Of a stretch of DNA of 34,949 bases, positions 24,513 through 33,158 are shown piece after piece. Under the pieces are notes generated by a model. The model was not told the DNA's origin. It searched no databases and was given only the letters and a program-made list of their open reading frames with translations. The stretch is from Planctomycetia bacterium. Lineage in GTDB: Bacteria > Planctomycetota > Phycisphaerae > Phycisphaerales > SM1A02. How positions within the stretch are numbered: position 1 is the stretch's first letter; the number at the start of each line of letters is the position of its first letter. The translations under genes and the position numbers were made by a program. The stretch spans positions 1 through 34,949 of the forward strand of contig SYGQ01000070.1 in assembly GCA_005799475.1 (NCBI GenBank), in the 5' to 3' direction.

Positions 24513-25795
24513 TAGCCGCCACCCTTGGAGACCGACTCGATCATGGCGACGAGCGGGAGGAAGAGTGCGAGCACGATCGTTCCGACAATGCCGCCGAGGA
24601 TGACCACCATGAAGGGCTCGAGCAGCGAGAGGAGGCTCGCGACGGCCACATCTACTTCTTCGTCATAGTTGTCGGCGATCTTCATGAGCATGGCATCGAG
24701 GTCGCCCGTCTCCTCACCGACATCGATCATGTTCACGACGATGGCGTCACACACTTTCGCCTCGCGCAGCGGCTTGGCGAACGACTCACCCTCGCGAACC
24801 GAGTCGTGCACCTTCGTGAGAGCTTTCTCGAAGACATAGTTCCCCGAAGTGTCACGCGTAATGAGAATCGCTTCGAGGATCGGCACACCCGCGGCCACGA
24901 GCGTGCCGAGCGTTCGCGTGAACCTCGCGATCGCCGTCTTGCGGATCAACATGCCGATGACCGGGAGTTTCGTGCGAATCACATCCGTGGCCGCACGCCC
25001 GAACGCCGTCTTCCTGACCACCTTGAAGAAGAAGAAGATGAGGAAGGGCGAAAACATGACCCAGACCGCGCCGGGGACGCGCTGACCGTCTTCCTGGCCG
25101 GCCACCCACTTGCTGGCGGCGATGAGCCACTTCGTCAGCCCAGGGAGTTCCACCTCGAAGTCGTTGAAGATCTCCTGGAACTTCGGGATCACGAAGTACA
25201 TGATGCCGGTCACGATGGCGACGGCAATCGTGATGACCACGGCCGGATAGATCATGGCGCCGATGATGCGCCGCTTCAGCCGCTGCCCCTTCTCCATGAA
25301 GTCGGCGAGCCGCTGCATGATGACATCGAGCACGCCGCCGATCTCGCCGGCGGCCACCATCTTCACATAGAGGGTCGAGAAGACCTTGGGGTGTTGCCCG
25401 AAGGCGTCGGAAAGCGACGAACCTGAACTCACCGACTCACAGACCTCGCCGAGCACATTCTTGAGCTTGCCCGGCTTCTGCTGATCTTCCAAAATCTGCA
25501 GCGATCGGAGCAGCGGAAGGCCCGCGTCTTGCAGCGTGGACATCTGCCGCGTGAATGTCGTCAGCACCTTCGTGCTCACCCCGCCGATCGAAATGGAGAA
25601 TCCCTTCTTCTTCTTGCGGTCGAGGTTCGGAGTCTTCTTCTTCTTGGCCGCGCCTTTGCGCTGCTCACGAACGGAGGTCGGAAAGAGTCCGCGCGCGCGA
25701 ATCTGGCGAATGGCGTCTTCGCTCGAACCCGCCTCGACCATCCCCTTTTCTGTCTTCCCTGCCGCGTTGGCTGCCTCGTAGGCAAAGTTCGCCAT
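24512..25795 (-). CDS. gspF: Type II secretion/type IV pilus inner-membrane platform protein GspF/PilC
   Basis: The protein has 427 residues, standard for the family. After FAYEAANAAGKTEKGMVEA and a Lys-rich linker (two KKKK runs, residues about 50-65) come two T2SSF domains. The first includes FTRQMSTLQDAGLPLLRSL and KMVAAGEIGGVLDVIMQRL; the second includes FTRTLGTLVAAGVPILEAI and MIDVGEETGDLDAMLMKIA. Membrane helices are seen at about 180-202, 230-250 and 395-420. It anchors the assembly ATPase and drives pseudopilus polymerisation. The in-frame GTG at 25804 overlaps the upstream stop, but the ATG at 25795 has GGAGG/GGAG at proper spacing, so I chose it. It is the only F-type platform in the window although three ATPases are encoded. 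Confidence 0.95.
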   Translation of the reverse strand: MANFAYEAANAAGKTEKGMVEAGSSEDAIRQIRARGLFPTSVREQRKGAAKKKKTPNLDRKKKKGFSISIGGVSTKVLTTFTRQMSTLQDAGLPLLRSLQILEDQQKPGKLKNVLGEVCESVSSGSSLSDAFGQHPKVFSTLYVKMVAAGEIGGVLDVIMQRLADFMEKGQRLKRRIIGAMIYPAVVITIAVAIVTGIMYFVIPKFQEIFNDFEVELPGLTKWLIAASKWVAGQEDGQRVPGAVWVMFSPFLIFFFFKVVRKTAFGRAATDVIRTKLPVIGMLIRKTAIARFTRTLGTLVAAGVPILEAILITRDTSGNYVFEKALTKVHDSVREGESFAKPLREAKVCDAIVVNMIDVGEETGDLDAMLMKIADNYDEEVDVAVASLLSLLEPFMVVILGGIVGTIVLALFLPLVAMIESVSKGGG

Positions 25796-25800
25796 GGGTT

Positions 25801-27567
25801 TCACTCCTCCGTGATCGTCTCGCGGACGACCTCGTCGATGGTGGTCTGACCCTCATAGAGCGCGAGCAATCCCGACTCGCGAAGCGTGCGCATGCCGCGC
25901 TTACGCGACTCCGCGCGCAACACGGCCGTGGACGCTTGCTGCATCACCAGTTCGCGGACTTCGTCGTCCATCATCATGATCTCGAAGAGCGCCATGCGCG
26001 ACTTGTAGCCCGACTTCGTGCACGCGTCGCAGCCTCGGCCGCGGAACAACTGCCGACCCTGCACATCCGCCGGACGAAGATTGAGCTCCATCAGGTGCTC
26101 CTCGCTCGGGATGAACTCTTCCTTGCACTGGGTACAAATGCGTCGGACCAGCCGCTGCGCGACGATCGCCTCGATCGTCGCCGTCAAGAGGAAGCTCTCG
26201 ACGCCGAGATCGAGAAGTCGCAGGATGGAACTCGGCGCGTCGTTGGTGTGGAGCGTCGCAAACACAAGGTGCCCCGTGAGGCTCGCCTGGATGGCGATTT
26301 GTGCCGTCTCGAGGTCACGGATTTCGCCGACGAGAATGATGTCGGGATCTTGGCGCAGGAAGGATCGGAGCAGTTTCGCGAAGGTCAACTCCTGATCCAT
26401 GTTGACCTGGCACTGGACCATCCCTTCGATGTCGTACTCGACCGGATCCTCAGCGGTCAGGATCTTGGTGTCCACTTGGTTGAGCTCACGCAGCGCGGCG
26501 TACAGAGTGGTCGTCTTGCCCGAGCCGGTGGGCCCCGTGACGAGCACGATGCCGTTGGGCTTGTTGATGATCATTCGCATCGTTTTGAGCTCGTCGTCGC
26601 GAAGCCCGATGCGATCAAGTTCCAATTGCACCGCGGAGCGATCGAGCACACGAAGCACCACCGACTCGCCGAACATCGTGGGCAACACAGCGACACGAAG
26701 GTCGATCGGCTCGGCCGAAACGCCTTCGTAGTTGATGCGGCCGTCTTGCGGGAGGCGGCGCTCGGCGATGTTGAGTTTGGCCAAAATCTTGACTCGACTC
26801 ACGATCGCCATCGCGATGCTCTGCTCTGGATTCTTCATCTCGTAGAGCACGCCGTCGATTCGGTAGCGAAGCTTGAACTCGTCTTCGAAGGGTTCGAGAT
26901 GGATATCAGAGGCGCGATTGGCGATCGCCTGCATGAGCATGTTGTTCACAAGCCGAATCACCGCGTTGTCGCTCGCGGCATCCTGCAGTGAGGCCATGTC
27001 GACCGAGTCGCCGCGACCCTGAAGATTCTTGACCGCCTCGGATCGGTTCACTTCGGAGTAGAGCTCTCCGGTGTCGACCTTTCGTGAATACTCGCGCTTG
27101 ATGACCTCGTCAATCTCTGCGGCAGGCGCGATGACGACAGTCACCGCGTACCCCGCCATCACATTCATCTTGAGGTTGTCGACGGCCTGGAAGTTCGAGG
27201 CGCTCGCGATCGCCACAGTGGCCGACTTCAACTCCTGGTCGACAGCGATGGGGACGACCTTCATCACATTCGCCGTCTCAGAGGAAATGACCCGGAAGAC
27301 CTCGGCCGGGATCTTCATCGCGACGATGCTGACATAGGCGAACCCGCGTTGCCCTGCGAGGGCGACCGCGAGGTCGTACGCCGTGATGAGCCCCATATCG
27401 ATCAGCAGTTCCCCGAGCTTCTTCCTGATCTTTGCGGGGTCGTTGGCGCGCGCCTCGATCGCCGCGTGAACCTGCTCCCGCGTGACCTTCCCCATCTTGG
27501 TAAGAACTCGACCGATCTTGCGGCCCTTGAGTTCTGACGGATCGATGGCGGCCAGTGATTCTGGCAT
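25801..27567 (-). CDS. gspE: GspE/PilB-type assembly ATPase
   Basis: A 588-residue hexameric ATPase of secretion or pilus assembly. The N-terminal 180 residues hold MshEN/GspE-N-like repeats (IGRVLTKMGKVTREQVHAAI and KLGELLIDMGLITAYDLAVA). The core has Walker A GPTGSGKTT (about residue 345), the Asp box (TAEDPVEYDIEG), Walker B IILVGEIRD (about 409), the His box (GHLVFATLHTNDAPSS) and a zinc-binding Cys set (CTQC near 474, CDAC near 512). The start is ATG at 27567: GAGGTGA lies 5 bases upstream, better than the in-frame GTG at 27576. It directly precedes gspF, the canonical E-F order, so it is the likeliest dedicated partner of that platform. A TATAAT hexamer upstream may add an internal promoter. 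Confidence 0.95.
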   Translation of the reverse strand: MPESLAAIDPSELKGRKIGRVLTKMGKVTREQVHAAIEARANDPAKIRKKLGELLIDMGLITAYDLAVALAGQRGFAYVSIVAMKIPAEVFRVISSETANVMKVVPIAVDQELKSATVAIASASNFQAVDNLKMNVMAGYAVTVVIAPAAEIDEVIKREYSRKVDTGELYSEVNRSEAVKNLQGRGDSVDMASLQDAASDNAVIRLVNNMLMQAIANRASDIHLEPFEDEFKLRYRIDGVLYEMKNPEQSIAMAIVSRVKILAKLNIAERRLPQDGRINYEGVSAEPIDLRVAVLPTMFGESVVLRVLDRSAVQLELDRIGLRDDELKTMRMIINKPNGIVLVTGPTGSGKTTTLYAALRELNQVDTKILTAEDPVEYDIEGMVQCQVNMDQELTFAKLLRSFLRQDPDIILVGEIRDLETAQIAIQASLTGHLVFATLHTNDAPSSILRLLDLGVESFLLTATIEAIVAQRLVRRICTQCKEEFIPSEEHLMELNLRPADVQGRQLFRGRGCDACTKSGYKSRMALFEIMMMDDEVRELVMQQASTAVLRAESRKRGMRTLRESGLLALYEGQTTIDEVVRETITEE

Positions 27568-27581
27568 GGTGTTCACCTCGG

Positions 27582-27587
27582 ATTATA
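27582..27587 (-). promoter_or_regulatory. Possible internal -10 element before the second ATPase gene
   Basis: TATAAT lies on the minus strand in an 85-base, relatively AT-rich gap between pilT and the downstream gspE-like gene, the largest gap inside the 12-gene array. An inverted repeat ACGGC-N6-GCCGT (27587-27602) abuts it. No good -35 hexamer at 16-18 bases is visible and the start codon is only about 15 bases downstream, so the element may be fortuitous. Confidence 0.3.
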
Positions 27588-27652
27588 CGGCACAACCGCC
27601 GTTTCTTGATTCAAAAACCAAGTTTCAATTCTGACATCTGGTATTCGGGAAT

Positions 27653-28810
27653 CTATGTGGCGATTTTCGCATCGTCGTCGTCCCATTCCGGACGGCCGAT
27701 CTTTCCACCGGCACGGTGAACCTTGTCCCGCAGCGCCCCCGCGTCCTTTGCCTTATCGATCATTTCCTCGGCGTCGATCCGGCCTTCCGTGTACATCCGC
27801 CAGAGGTGGTCATCGAGGAGTTGCATTCCAAACTTCTTGCCGGTCTGAATCGCCGAGTCAATGCGGAATGTCTTGTTCTCGCGGATGAGATTCGAGATGG
27901 CCGGCGTGACCATGAGGAACTCATATGCCGCCAGTCGTCCCGGCCGATCCTTCCGCACGAGCAGCACCTGGCTGAGTACGGCGATCAAACTTGTTGAGAG
28001 CTGCACTCGGATCTGCTCTTGCTGATTGGTTGGGAATGCGTCGATGATTCGGTTGATGGTTCCGGCGGCGCCAGTGGTGTGCAGGGTGCCGAACACAAGG
28101 TGGCCCGTTTCAGCCGCACGGATCGCCGCCTCAATCGTTTCGAGGTCTCGCATTTCACCCACGAGGACGACATCGGGGTCCATTCGGAGCACCCGTTTGA
28201 GGGCCTCGGTGAAGGATGGGACATCCTCTCCCACTTCGCGCTGGTTGACCACTGACTTCTTGTGGAAGTGATAGAACTCGATCGGGTCTTCGACCGTCAC
28301 GATGTGGCGCTCGAAACTCTGATTGATGTGGTCGATCATTGTGGCGAGCGAGGTGGACTTGCCGCTCCCCGTGGGTCCCGTCACCAACATGAGACCTCGT
28401 GGTCGGCGGATGAGGTCGAGGCAGATCTCGGGGAGACCGATCTCCTCAAAAGTCAGCAGCTTGTTGGGGATCTGCCGTAGCACCATCGACACCGCGCCGC
28501 GCTGCTTGAAGATGGCGCAGCGAAACCGTGCCAGCGTCGAGAAGGCGATGCCGAAGTCCGAGCCCCCGTTCTCCTGAAGCTCCTGCTGATTTCGCTCCGG
28601 CGCGATCTGCTTCATCAATGACATCGTGTCTTCTGAAGTGAGCACCTTCGTCGCGAGCGAGCGGAGTCGCCCATGCAGGCGGAGCGTCGGCGGGCGGCCG
28701 ACAGTGATATGAAGATCCGATGCGCCCTGACGAACCACCGTGTCAAGAAGCCGGTCGATCTGCATGGAGCTCGCTTCGACTTTGGCTGGAGTGTCTTCAG
28801 TGGATGACAT
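27653..28810 (-). CDS. pilT: PilT-type retraction ATPase
   Basis: The 385-residue protein has the PilT layout: a short N-terminal PAS-like domain beginning LLDTVVRQGASDLHITVGRP, Walker A GPTGSGKST (residues 145-153), Asp box TVEDPIEFYH, Walker B DVVLVGEMRD (213-222), His box GHLVFGTLHT, and the C-terminal AISNLIRE (304-311) matching the AIRNLIRE motif specific to PilT. Unlike the assembly ATPases it lacks the Cys zinc motif. PilT depolymerises type IV pili to power retraction. Classical type II secretion operons do not encode it, so its presence argues for a retractable, pilus-like fibre. AAGGAG lies 7 bases before the ATG, and the preceding gene ends 25 bases upstream. The acidic C-terminal tail (EWDDDDAKIAT) is an extension. 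Confidence 0.95.
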   Translation of the reverse strand: MSSTEDTPAKVEASSMQIDRLLDTVVRQGASDLHITVGRPPTLRLHGRLRSLATKVLTSEDTMSLMKQIAPERNQQELQENGGSDFGIAFSTLARFRCAIFKQRGAVSMVLRQIPNKLLTFEEIGLPEICLDLIRRPRGLMLVTGPTGSGKSTSLATMIDHINQSFERHIVTVEDPIEFYHFHKKSVVNQREVGEDVPSFTEALKRVLRMDPDVVLVGEMRDLETIEAAIRAAETGHLVFGTLHTTGAAGTINRIIDAFPTNQQEQIRVQLSTSLIAVLSQVLLVRKDRPGRLAAYEFLMVTPAISNLIRENKTFRIDSAIQTGKKFGMQLLDDHLWRMYTEGRIDAEEMIDKAKDAGALRDKVHRAGGKIGRPEWDDDDAKIAT

Positions 28811-28835
28811 GCGCTGGCTCCTTCATTGCGGCGAG

Positions 28836-30581
28836 TTACCCCGCCATGTCGGACTGGGCGAACTTGGCGACCTCGAGGCAGGTGGTCATGCCGTTGAGCA
28901 CTTTGATCTTGCCGTCGAGCAGGAGCGTGCGCATGCCCGCGCGAACCGCGGCGGCGCGGATCTTGCCGACGGTGGCGCGCTGGAACGCCAGATCACGGAT
29001 CTCCGAGTTCATGATCATCATCTCATAGACGCCGCGGCGTCCCTTGTAGCCGACATTTCCGCATTTGAGGCATCCGACGGCCTTCATCATGGTGCCCTTG
29101 GCCACTTCTTCCGGCGTGATTCCGGTGATGCGCAGCCAGTCGGCTTCCGGGGCATCGTCGGGGGCCTTGCAGTCCGGGCAGAGGATGCGCGCCAATCGCT
29201 GCGCGAGAACCGCTTGAATCGAACTCGCGACGAGGAACGGCTTCACCCCCATGTCGATGAGTCGCGTAATGGCGCTCGGCGCATCGTTCGTGTGGAGCGT
29301 CGAAAACACCAGGTGTCCAGTGAGCGCAGCTTGAATGGCAATGTCCGCCACCTCCCGGTCGCGGATTTCGCCCACGAGGATGATGTTGGGCGCCTGACGG
29401 AGCATCGACTTCAAGATCATCGGGAAGGTGAGCCCGATGTGCTCGCGCACCTGCACCTGATTGATCCCCTTGAATGAAAACTCGACCGGGTCCTCCGCGG
29501 TGATGATTTTCCGGTCGGGTCGATTGAGTTCGTTGAGCGCCGAGTACAGCGTCGTCGTCTTGCCGCTCCCGGTGGGTCCGGTCACGAGGAAGATGCCGTT
29601 GGGCCGCCTGATGACCCGGTTGAAAGTGTCGAGCGTGTCTTGCTGAAGGCCGAGATTCAGGAGGCCGATGCGCGCGGACTCTGGCCGCAGGATGCGCATG
29701 ACGATCGACTCGCCCCAATACGCCGGGCAACTGCTGACGCGAAAGTCGATGTTTGAACCATCGACATTGAACTTGATGCGACCGTCCTGCGGGATGCGAC
29801 GCTCGGCGATGTTGACCCCCGCCATCAGCTTGATACGCGCCAACAACGCGCTCTGGAGCCGCTTGTCGACCCGCTCCATTTCCACGCACGAACCGTCGAT
29901 GCGGTACCTCAGGAGCACATACTGCTTCATCGGTTCGATGTGGATATCGCTGGCCCGCTGCTGGACCGCGTCGATGATGATGCGGTCGACGAGTTTCGTC
30001 GCACCTACCTGCGCCGCGCGGTCAGCACGGTCGGTATCAACGCTCGCATCGCGCGATGCGTCCTGGCTGGTGTCGCGGCTCGTGTCCTTGGACTGCGTGA
30101 TCGACGCCGTGAGAATGGACTTGCGATTGAGGAGGCTCCCGTCCTCCTTGCCACCGTCGAGGAACCGTCGAATCTGCCCCCGGCTCGTGATGAATTTCTC
30201 GAACTGGCAGTTGAGCCGGAACTGGAGCGCGGTGAGCGCCTCGAGATCCATCGGATCGTGGATCAGGATCCGGACGATGTTCCCCTTCCGTTCGTCGAGC
30301 GGGAGGATCAAGAACTTCTTTGTGACATCCTCGGGAAGGAGCTTGCGGTTGACCCGATTTGCCCATTCCGGGCGCTCGAGGTTGGCAAACTCAAGTCCGA
30401 ACTGCGCGCCGAGGGCTTTCGCCACATCCTCTTCGGTGCAGGCTCCCATCTCCACGAGGACTTCGCCCGTTCGCTTCCTCGAAGCCTTGCCGGTCGACAC
30501 CGCCTGCTCCACTTGAGCGGCTTGAACGACCCCCGCGTCAACCAGCATTTCGCCGATCTTGCGCCGCTCCTTACGAGCCAT
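28836..30581 (-). CDS. pilB: PilB/GspE-type assembly ATPase (first gene of the array)
   Basis: A 581-residue paralogue of the ATPase encoded at 25801-27567. The N-terminal MshEN-like domain (KIGEMLVDAGVVQAAQVEQA, then GEVLVEMGACTEEDVAKALG) is followed by a low-complexity linker (residues about 163-190, mostly Asp, Ser, Arg and Thr in DTSRDTSQDASRDAS style). The ATPase core has Walker A GPTGSGKTT (about 335), TAEDPVEFSFKG, Walker B IILVGEIRD, GHLVFSTLHTNDAPSA, and zinc Cys pairs CPDC and CLKC. ATG at 30581 has GGAG 6 bases upstream. It pairs with pilT 25 bases downstream, so this ATPase/PilT couple may power extension and retraction while the other E-type ATPase serves secretion. It is divergent from gnd across a 154-base gap that should hold the operon promoter; I found no clear hexamers there. 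Confidence 0.94.
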   Translation of the reverse strand: MARKERRKIGEMLVDAGVVQAAQVEQAVSTGKASRKRTGEVLVEMGACTEEDVAKALGAQFGLEFANLERPEWANRVNRKLLPEDVTKKFLILPLDERKGNIVRILIHDPMDLEALTALQFRLNCQFEKFITSRGQIRRFLDGGKEDGSLLNRKSILTASITQSKDTSRDTSQDASRDASVDTDRADRAAQVGATKLVDRIIIDAVQQRASDIHIEPMKQYVLLRYRIDGSCVEMERVDKRLQSALLARIKLMAGVNIAERRIPQDGRIKFNVDGSNIDFRVSSCPAYWGESIVMRILRPESARIGLLNLGLQQDTLDTFNRVIRRPNGIFLVTGPTGSGKTTTLYSALNELNRPDRKIITAEDPVEFSFKGINQVQVREHIGLTFPMILKSMLRQAPNIILVGEIRDREVADIAIQAALTGHLVFSTLHTNDAPSAITRLIDMGVKPFLVASSIQAVLAQRLARILCPDCKAPDDAPEADWLRITGITPEEVAKGTMMKAVGCLKCGNVGYKGRRGVYEMMIMNSEIRDLAFQRATVGKIRAAAVRAGMRTLLLDGKIKVLNGMTTCLEVAKFAQSDMAG

Positions 30582-30735
30582 GAGACACTCCGAAGGTCGT
30601 GACGGGTTTCATGGTCGGGCGCAATCCGCGAGCGGCGAATGGTAGCAGCCTCGCCATTGGGTGCGCGCGCCGCGAACGAAGGTAGCCTCGTCGGGTTCGG
30701 CGACGACACGCCTCACTCAAAGGAAACCCAACACC

Positions 30736-31752
30736 ATGCAACTTGGAATGATCGGACTCGGACGGATGGGGGCCAACATGACGCGGCGCATCTTGCGAGC
30801 CGGACACGAAGTCGTTGTGTACGACCGCAGCGCTGAGGCGGTGGCTGGACTTGTCAAGGAAGGGGCGACCGGCTCGACCAGCGTGAGCGATCTCGTCGCG
30901 AGACTCCATGGGCCCCGCCATGTTTGGCTCATGATTCCCGCGGGATTCGTAGATGCTTCGATCGCCGAACTCGCACCGTTCCTCTCCCGCGACGACACGA
31001 TCATCGACGGCGGCAACTCGTACTACAAGGATGACATCCGACGCGCGAAGGAGCTCGCCGCTCGTGGGCTCTACTATGTCGATTGCGGCACAAGTGGCGG
31101 TGTGTGGGGACTCGAGCGCGGGTACTCACAAATGATCGGCGGCGATCCCGAGCCCGTGAAGCAACTCGACGCAATCTTCCGCGCGCTCGCGCCGGGCAAG
31201 GCATCCGCTCCCGCGACACCTGGACGCACCGCAAAGGGCACCGCTGAGGAGGGATACCTGCACTGCGGACCCGCCGGAGCAGGTCACTTCGTGAAGATGG
31301 TGCACAACGGGATCGAGTACGGCCTCATGGCCGCGTACGCCGAAGGACTCAATGTGCTCCGCCACGCCGATGTTGGCCTTCGAGCGAGGACCACCGATGC
31401 GGAAACCACCCCCCTGCGTGATCGCAGTGAGTTCCAGTACCAGTTCGACATCGCCGAGGTCACTGAGGTGTGGCGACGAGGCAGCGTCGTCGCAAGTTGG
31501 CTGCTCGACCTGACCGCGCAGGCCTTCGCACAAGATCGCACCCTCGATGGATTCAGCGGCCGCGTGTCCGACTCGGGCGAGGGGCGATGGACCGTGCTCG
31601 CCGCCATCGAAGAGGGGGTGCCTGTGCATGTCATCAGCGCGGCACTCATGGATCGTTTCGAGAGTCGAGGCGAAGCCGAGTTTGCCAACAAGGTGCTTGC
31701 CGCCATGCGCATGGGATTCGGCGGCCACCTCGAGAAGTCGCACGGAGCCTGA
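30736..31752 (+). CDS. gnd: 6-phosphogluconate dehydrogenase, short (GntZ/YqeC-type) form
   Basis: The enzyme oxidatively decarboxylates 6-phosphogluconate to ribulose 5-phosphate. The 338-residue protein starts with the Rossmann motif MQLGMIGLGRMGANM. IIDGGNSYYKDDIRRA and YVDCGTSGGVWGLERGYSQM are followed by the catalytic block VKMVHNGIEYG (Lys187, Asn191, Glu194). It is shorter than the 470-residue dimeric enzyme because the long C-terminal helical repeat is absent; related short forms are tetrameric and often NAD-preferring, though cofactor choice here is not shown. An insertion near residues 155-172 (GKASAPATPGRTAKGTAEEG) precedes the catalytic block. The frame is open back to 30661, but the ATG at 30736 has an AGGA 12 bases upstream and begins directly with the cofactor motif. 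zwf follows after 2 bases. Confidence 0.93.
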   Translation: MQLGMIGLGRMGANMTRRILRAGHEVVVYDRSAEAVAGLVKEGATGSTSVSDLVARLHGPRHVWLMIPAGFVDASIAELAPFLSRDDTIIDGGNSYYKDDIRRAKELAARGLYYVDCGTSGGVWGLERGYSQMIGGDPEPVKQLDAIFRALAPGKASAPATPGRTAKGTAEEGYLHCGPAGAGHFVKMVHNGIEYGLMAAYAEGLNVLRHADVGLRARTTDAETTPLRDRSEFQYQFDIAEVTEVWRRGSVVASWLLDLTAQAFAQDRTLDGFSGRVSDSGEGRWTVLAAIEEGVPVHVISAALMDRFESRGEAEFANKVLAAMRMGFGGHLEKSHGA

Positions 31753-31754
31753 AC

Positions 31755-33143
31755 ATGAGCGCGAAGACTCCCGCCGATTCCCTCGTCTTTTTCGGCGCCA
31801 CGGGCGACCTCGCGCACAAAAAGATTTTCGATGCGCTGCAGTCGCTCGTGCACCGCGGCAGCCTGACTGTGCCGGTCGTCGGCGTCGCGCGCAGCGGGAT
31901 GAATCTCGAGCAACTCGTCGCGCGCGCCAAAGATGGCATCAAGAAGTACGGCCGCGGGCTGAACGAAGCCGCATTCGCCACCTTGTGTTCGCGATTGAAG
32001 TACATCGATGGCGACTACGGGGACCCGTCGACTTTCCAGCGGCTTCGCGAGGCGTTGGGTCCTGCGGCGCACCCGCTTCACTACCTCGCGATCCCGCCGG
32101 CACTGTTCGGCAGCGTCTGCACGCACCTTGGCAGCTCAGGGTGCGCCGCGGGGGCGCGCGTCATCGTCGAGAAACCGTTCGGTCGCGATCGCGCGAGCGC
32201 GAACGCCCTCAATGACCTCCTCCACGGCGTGTTTGAAGAGCGCTCCATCTTTCGCATGGACCACTACCTCGGCAAGGAGGCCGTGCAGAACATCCTCTAC
32301 TTCAGGTTCGCGAATGCGTTCCTCGAGCCCGTGTGGAACCGACAGCACATCCGGCAGATTCAAATCACGATGGCCGAGTCCTTCGGAGTCGAAGGACGCG
32401 GCGCTTTTTACGACGCCACCGGCACGCTTCGCGATGTCATTCAGAACCATCTCCTCCAAGTCGTGGCCTTCCTGTGCATGGAAGCCCCCGACTGGTCGCA
32501 GACTGAGCGCACTCGAGATGAGCAGGTGCGACTCTTCCGCGCTGTGCGGTCGCTTGGACCATCCGACATTGCGCGTGGCCAGTTTGAGGGGTATCTCTCC
32601 GAGGCCGGCGTCGCCCCGGGTTCGATGACCGAAACATTCGCGTCGGTGCGGCTCGCGATTGACAACTGGCGGTGGGAAGGTGTTCCCATCTTCATCCGTG
32701 CAGGGAAACACCTCCCCGCCAACGCGACAGAGGTTCGTGTCGAGTTTCATCGGCCACCCCAAGTCGTCTTTCACGAACGCATCCCCCCGAACCGCAACTT
32801 CGTCCGCTTCCAGATCAGCCCGCGCATCGAGATCGGCCTCAACGCCGAAGTGAAGCGCGACGGCACCGAAATGGATGGCGAGCAACTCGAACTGCTTGCG
32901 ATCGACCAACAGTCCGACGAGATGACTCCCTACGAGCGCCTGATCGGCGACGCCCTGCGTGGCGACGGGACGCTGTTCGCGCGCGCCGACTCCATCGACG
33001 AGTGCTGGCGGATTGTCGATGGCGCCATTGGCGGTGGAAACCTCATGCGCTACGCGCCAGCTTCCTGGGGCCCAGAGTGCGACGACGAGCGGCTCCTTCC
33101 GCCGGGAGGTTGGCATGCCCCGCGCGTTGCCACAAAGGCATGA
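31755..33143 (+). CDS. zwf: Glucose-6-phosphate 1-dehydrogenase
   Basis: A 462-residue NADP-linked enzyme that oxidises glucose 6-phosphate to the gluconolactone, the entry of the oxidative pentose phosphate pathway. It shows the nucleotide motif FFGATGDLAHKKIFDAL, VIVEKPFGRD, the active-site signature RMDHYLGKE (residues 167-175), RFANAFLEPVWN, the block DATGTLRDVIQNHLLQV, and PIFIRAGKHL. Length is near the usual 480-500. ATG at 31755 follows the gnd stop by two bases, with GGAG 7 bases upstream; the longer in-frame extension into gnd is rejected. gnd and zwf form one unit giving both NADPH-producing steps; no lactonase (pgl) or transaldolase is seen in the window. Confidence 0.95.
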   Translation: MSAKTPADSLVFFGATGDLAHKKIFDALQSLVHRGSLTVPVVGVARSGMNLEQLVARAKDGIKKYGRGLNEAAFATLCSRLKYIDGDYGDPSTFQRLREALGPAAHPLHYLAIPPALFGSVCTHLGSSGCAAGARVIVEKPFGRDRASANALNDLLHGVFEERSIFRMDHYLGKEAVQNILYFRFANAFLEPVWNRQHIRQIQITMAESFGVEGRGAFYDATGTLRDVIQNHLLQVVAFLCMEAPDWSQTERTRDEQVRLFRAVRSLGPSDIARGQFEGYLSEAGVAPGSMTETFASVRLAIDNWRWEGVPIFIRAGKHLPANATEVRVEFHRPPQVVFHERIPPNRNFVRFQISPRIEIGLNAEVKRDGTEMDGEQLELLAIDQQSDEMTPYERLIGDALRGDGTLFARADSIDECWRIVDGAIGGGNLMRYAPASWGPECDDERLLPPGGWHAPRVATKA

Positions 33144-33158
33144 AGCCGACGACGGCTT
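33143..33158. terminator. Small hairpin at the convergent zwf/RDD gene ends
   Basis: AAGCCG, a four-base loop ACGA, then CGGCTT forms a perfect six-pair stem precisely between the two convergent stop codons (zwf TGA ending at 33143, RDD-gene TAA at 33157-33159). There is no T-tract on either side, so intrinsic termination would be weak. Its placement is the main support. Confidence 0.35.

Noticed and set aside
25555..26991. 478-codon open frame on the plus strand
   Set aside because: Antisense to the gspF and gspE genes, which have clear motifs; the translation shows only Arg/His/Leu-rich shadow sequence.
31470..31754. Upstream extension of zwf into gnd
   Set aside because: The extension is a shadow of gnd, and the ATG at 31755 has GGAG at good spacing and starts next to the cofactor motif.
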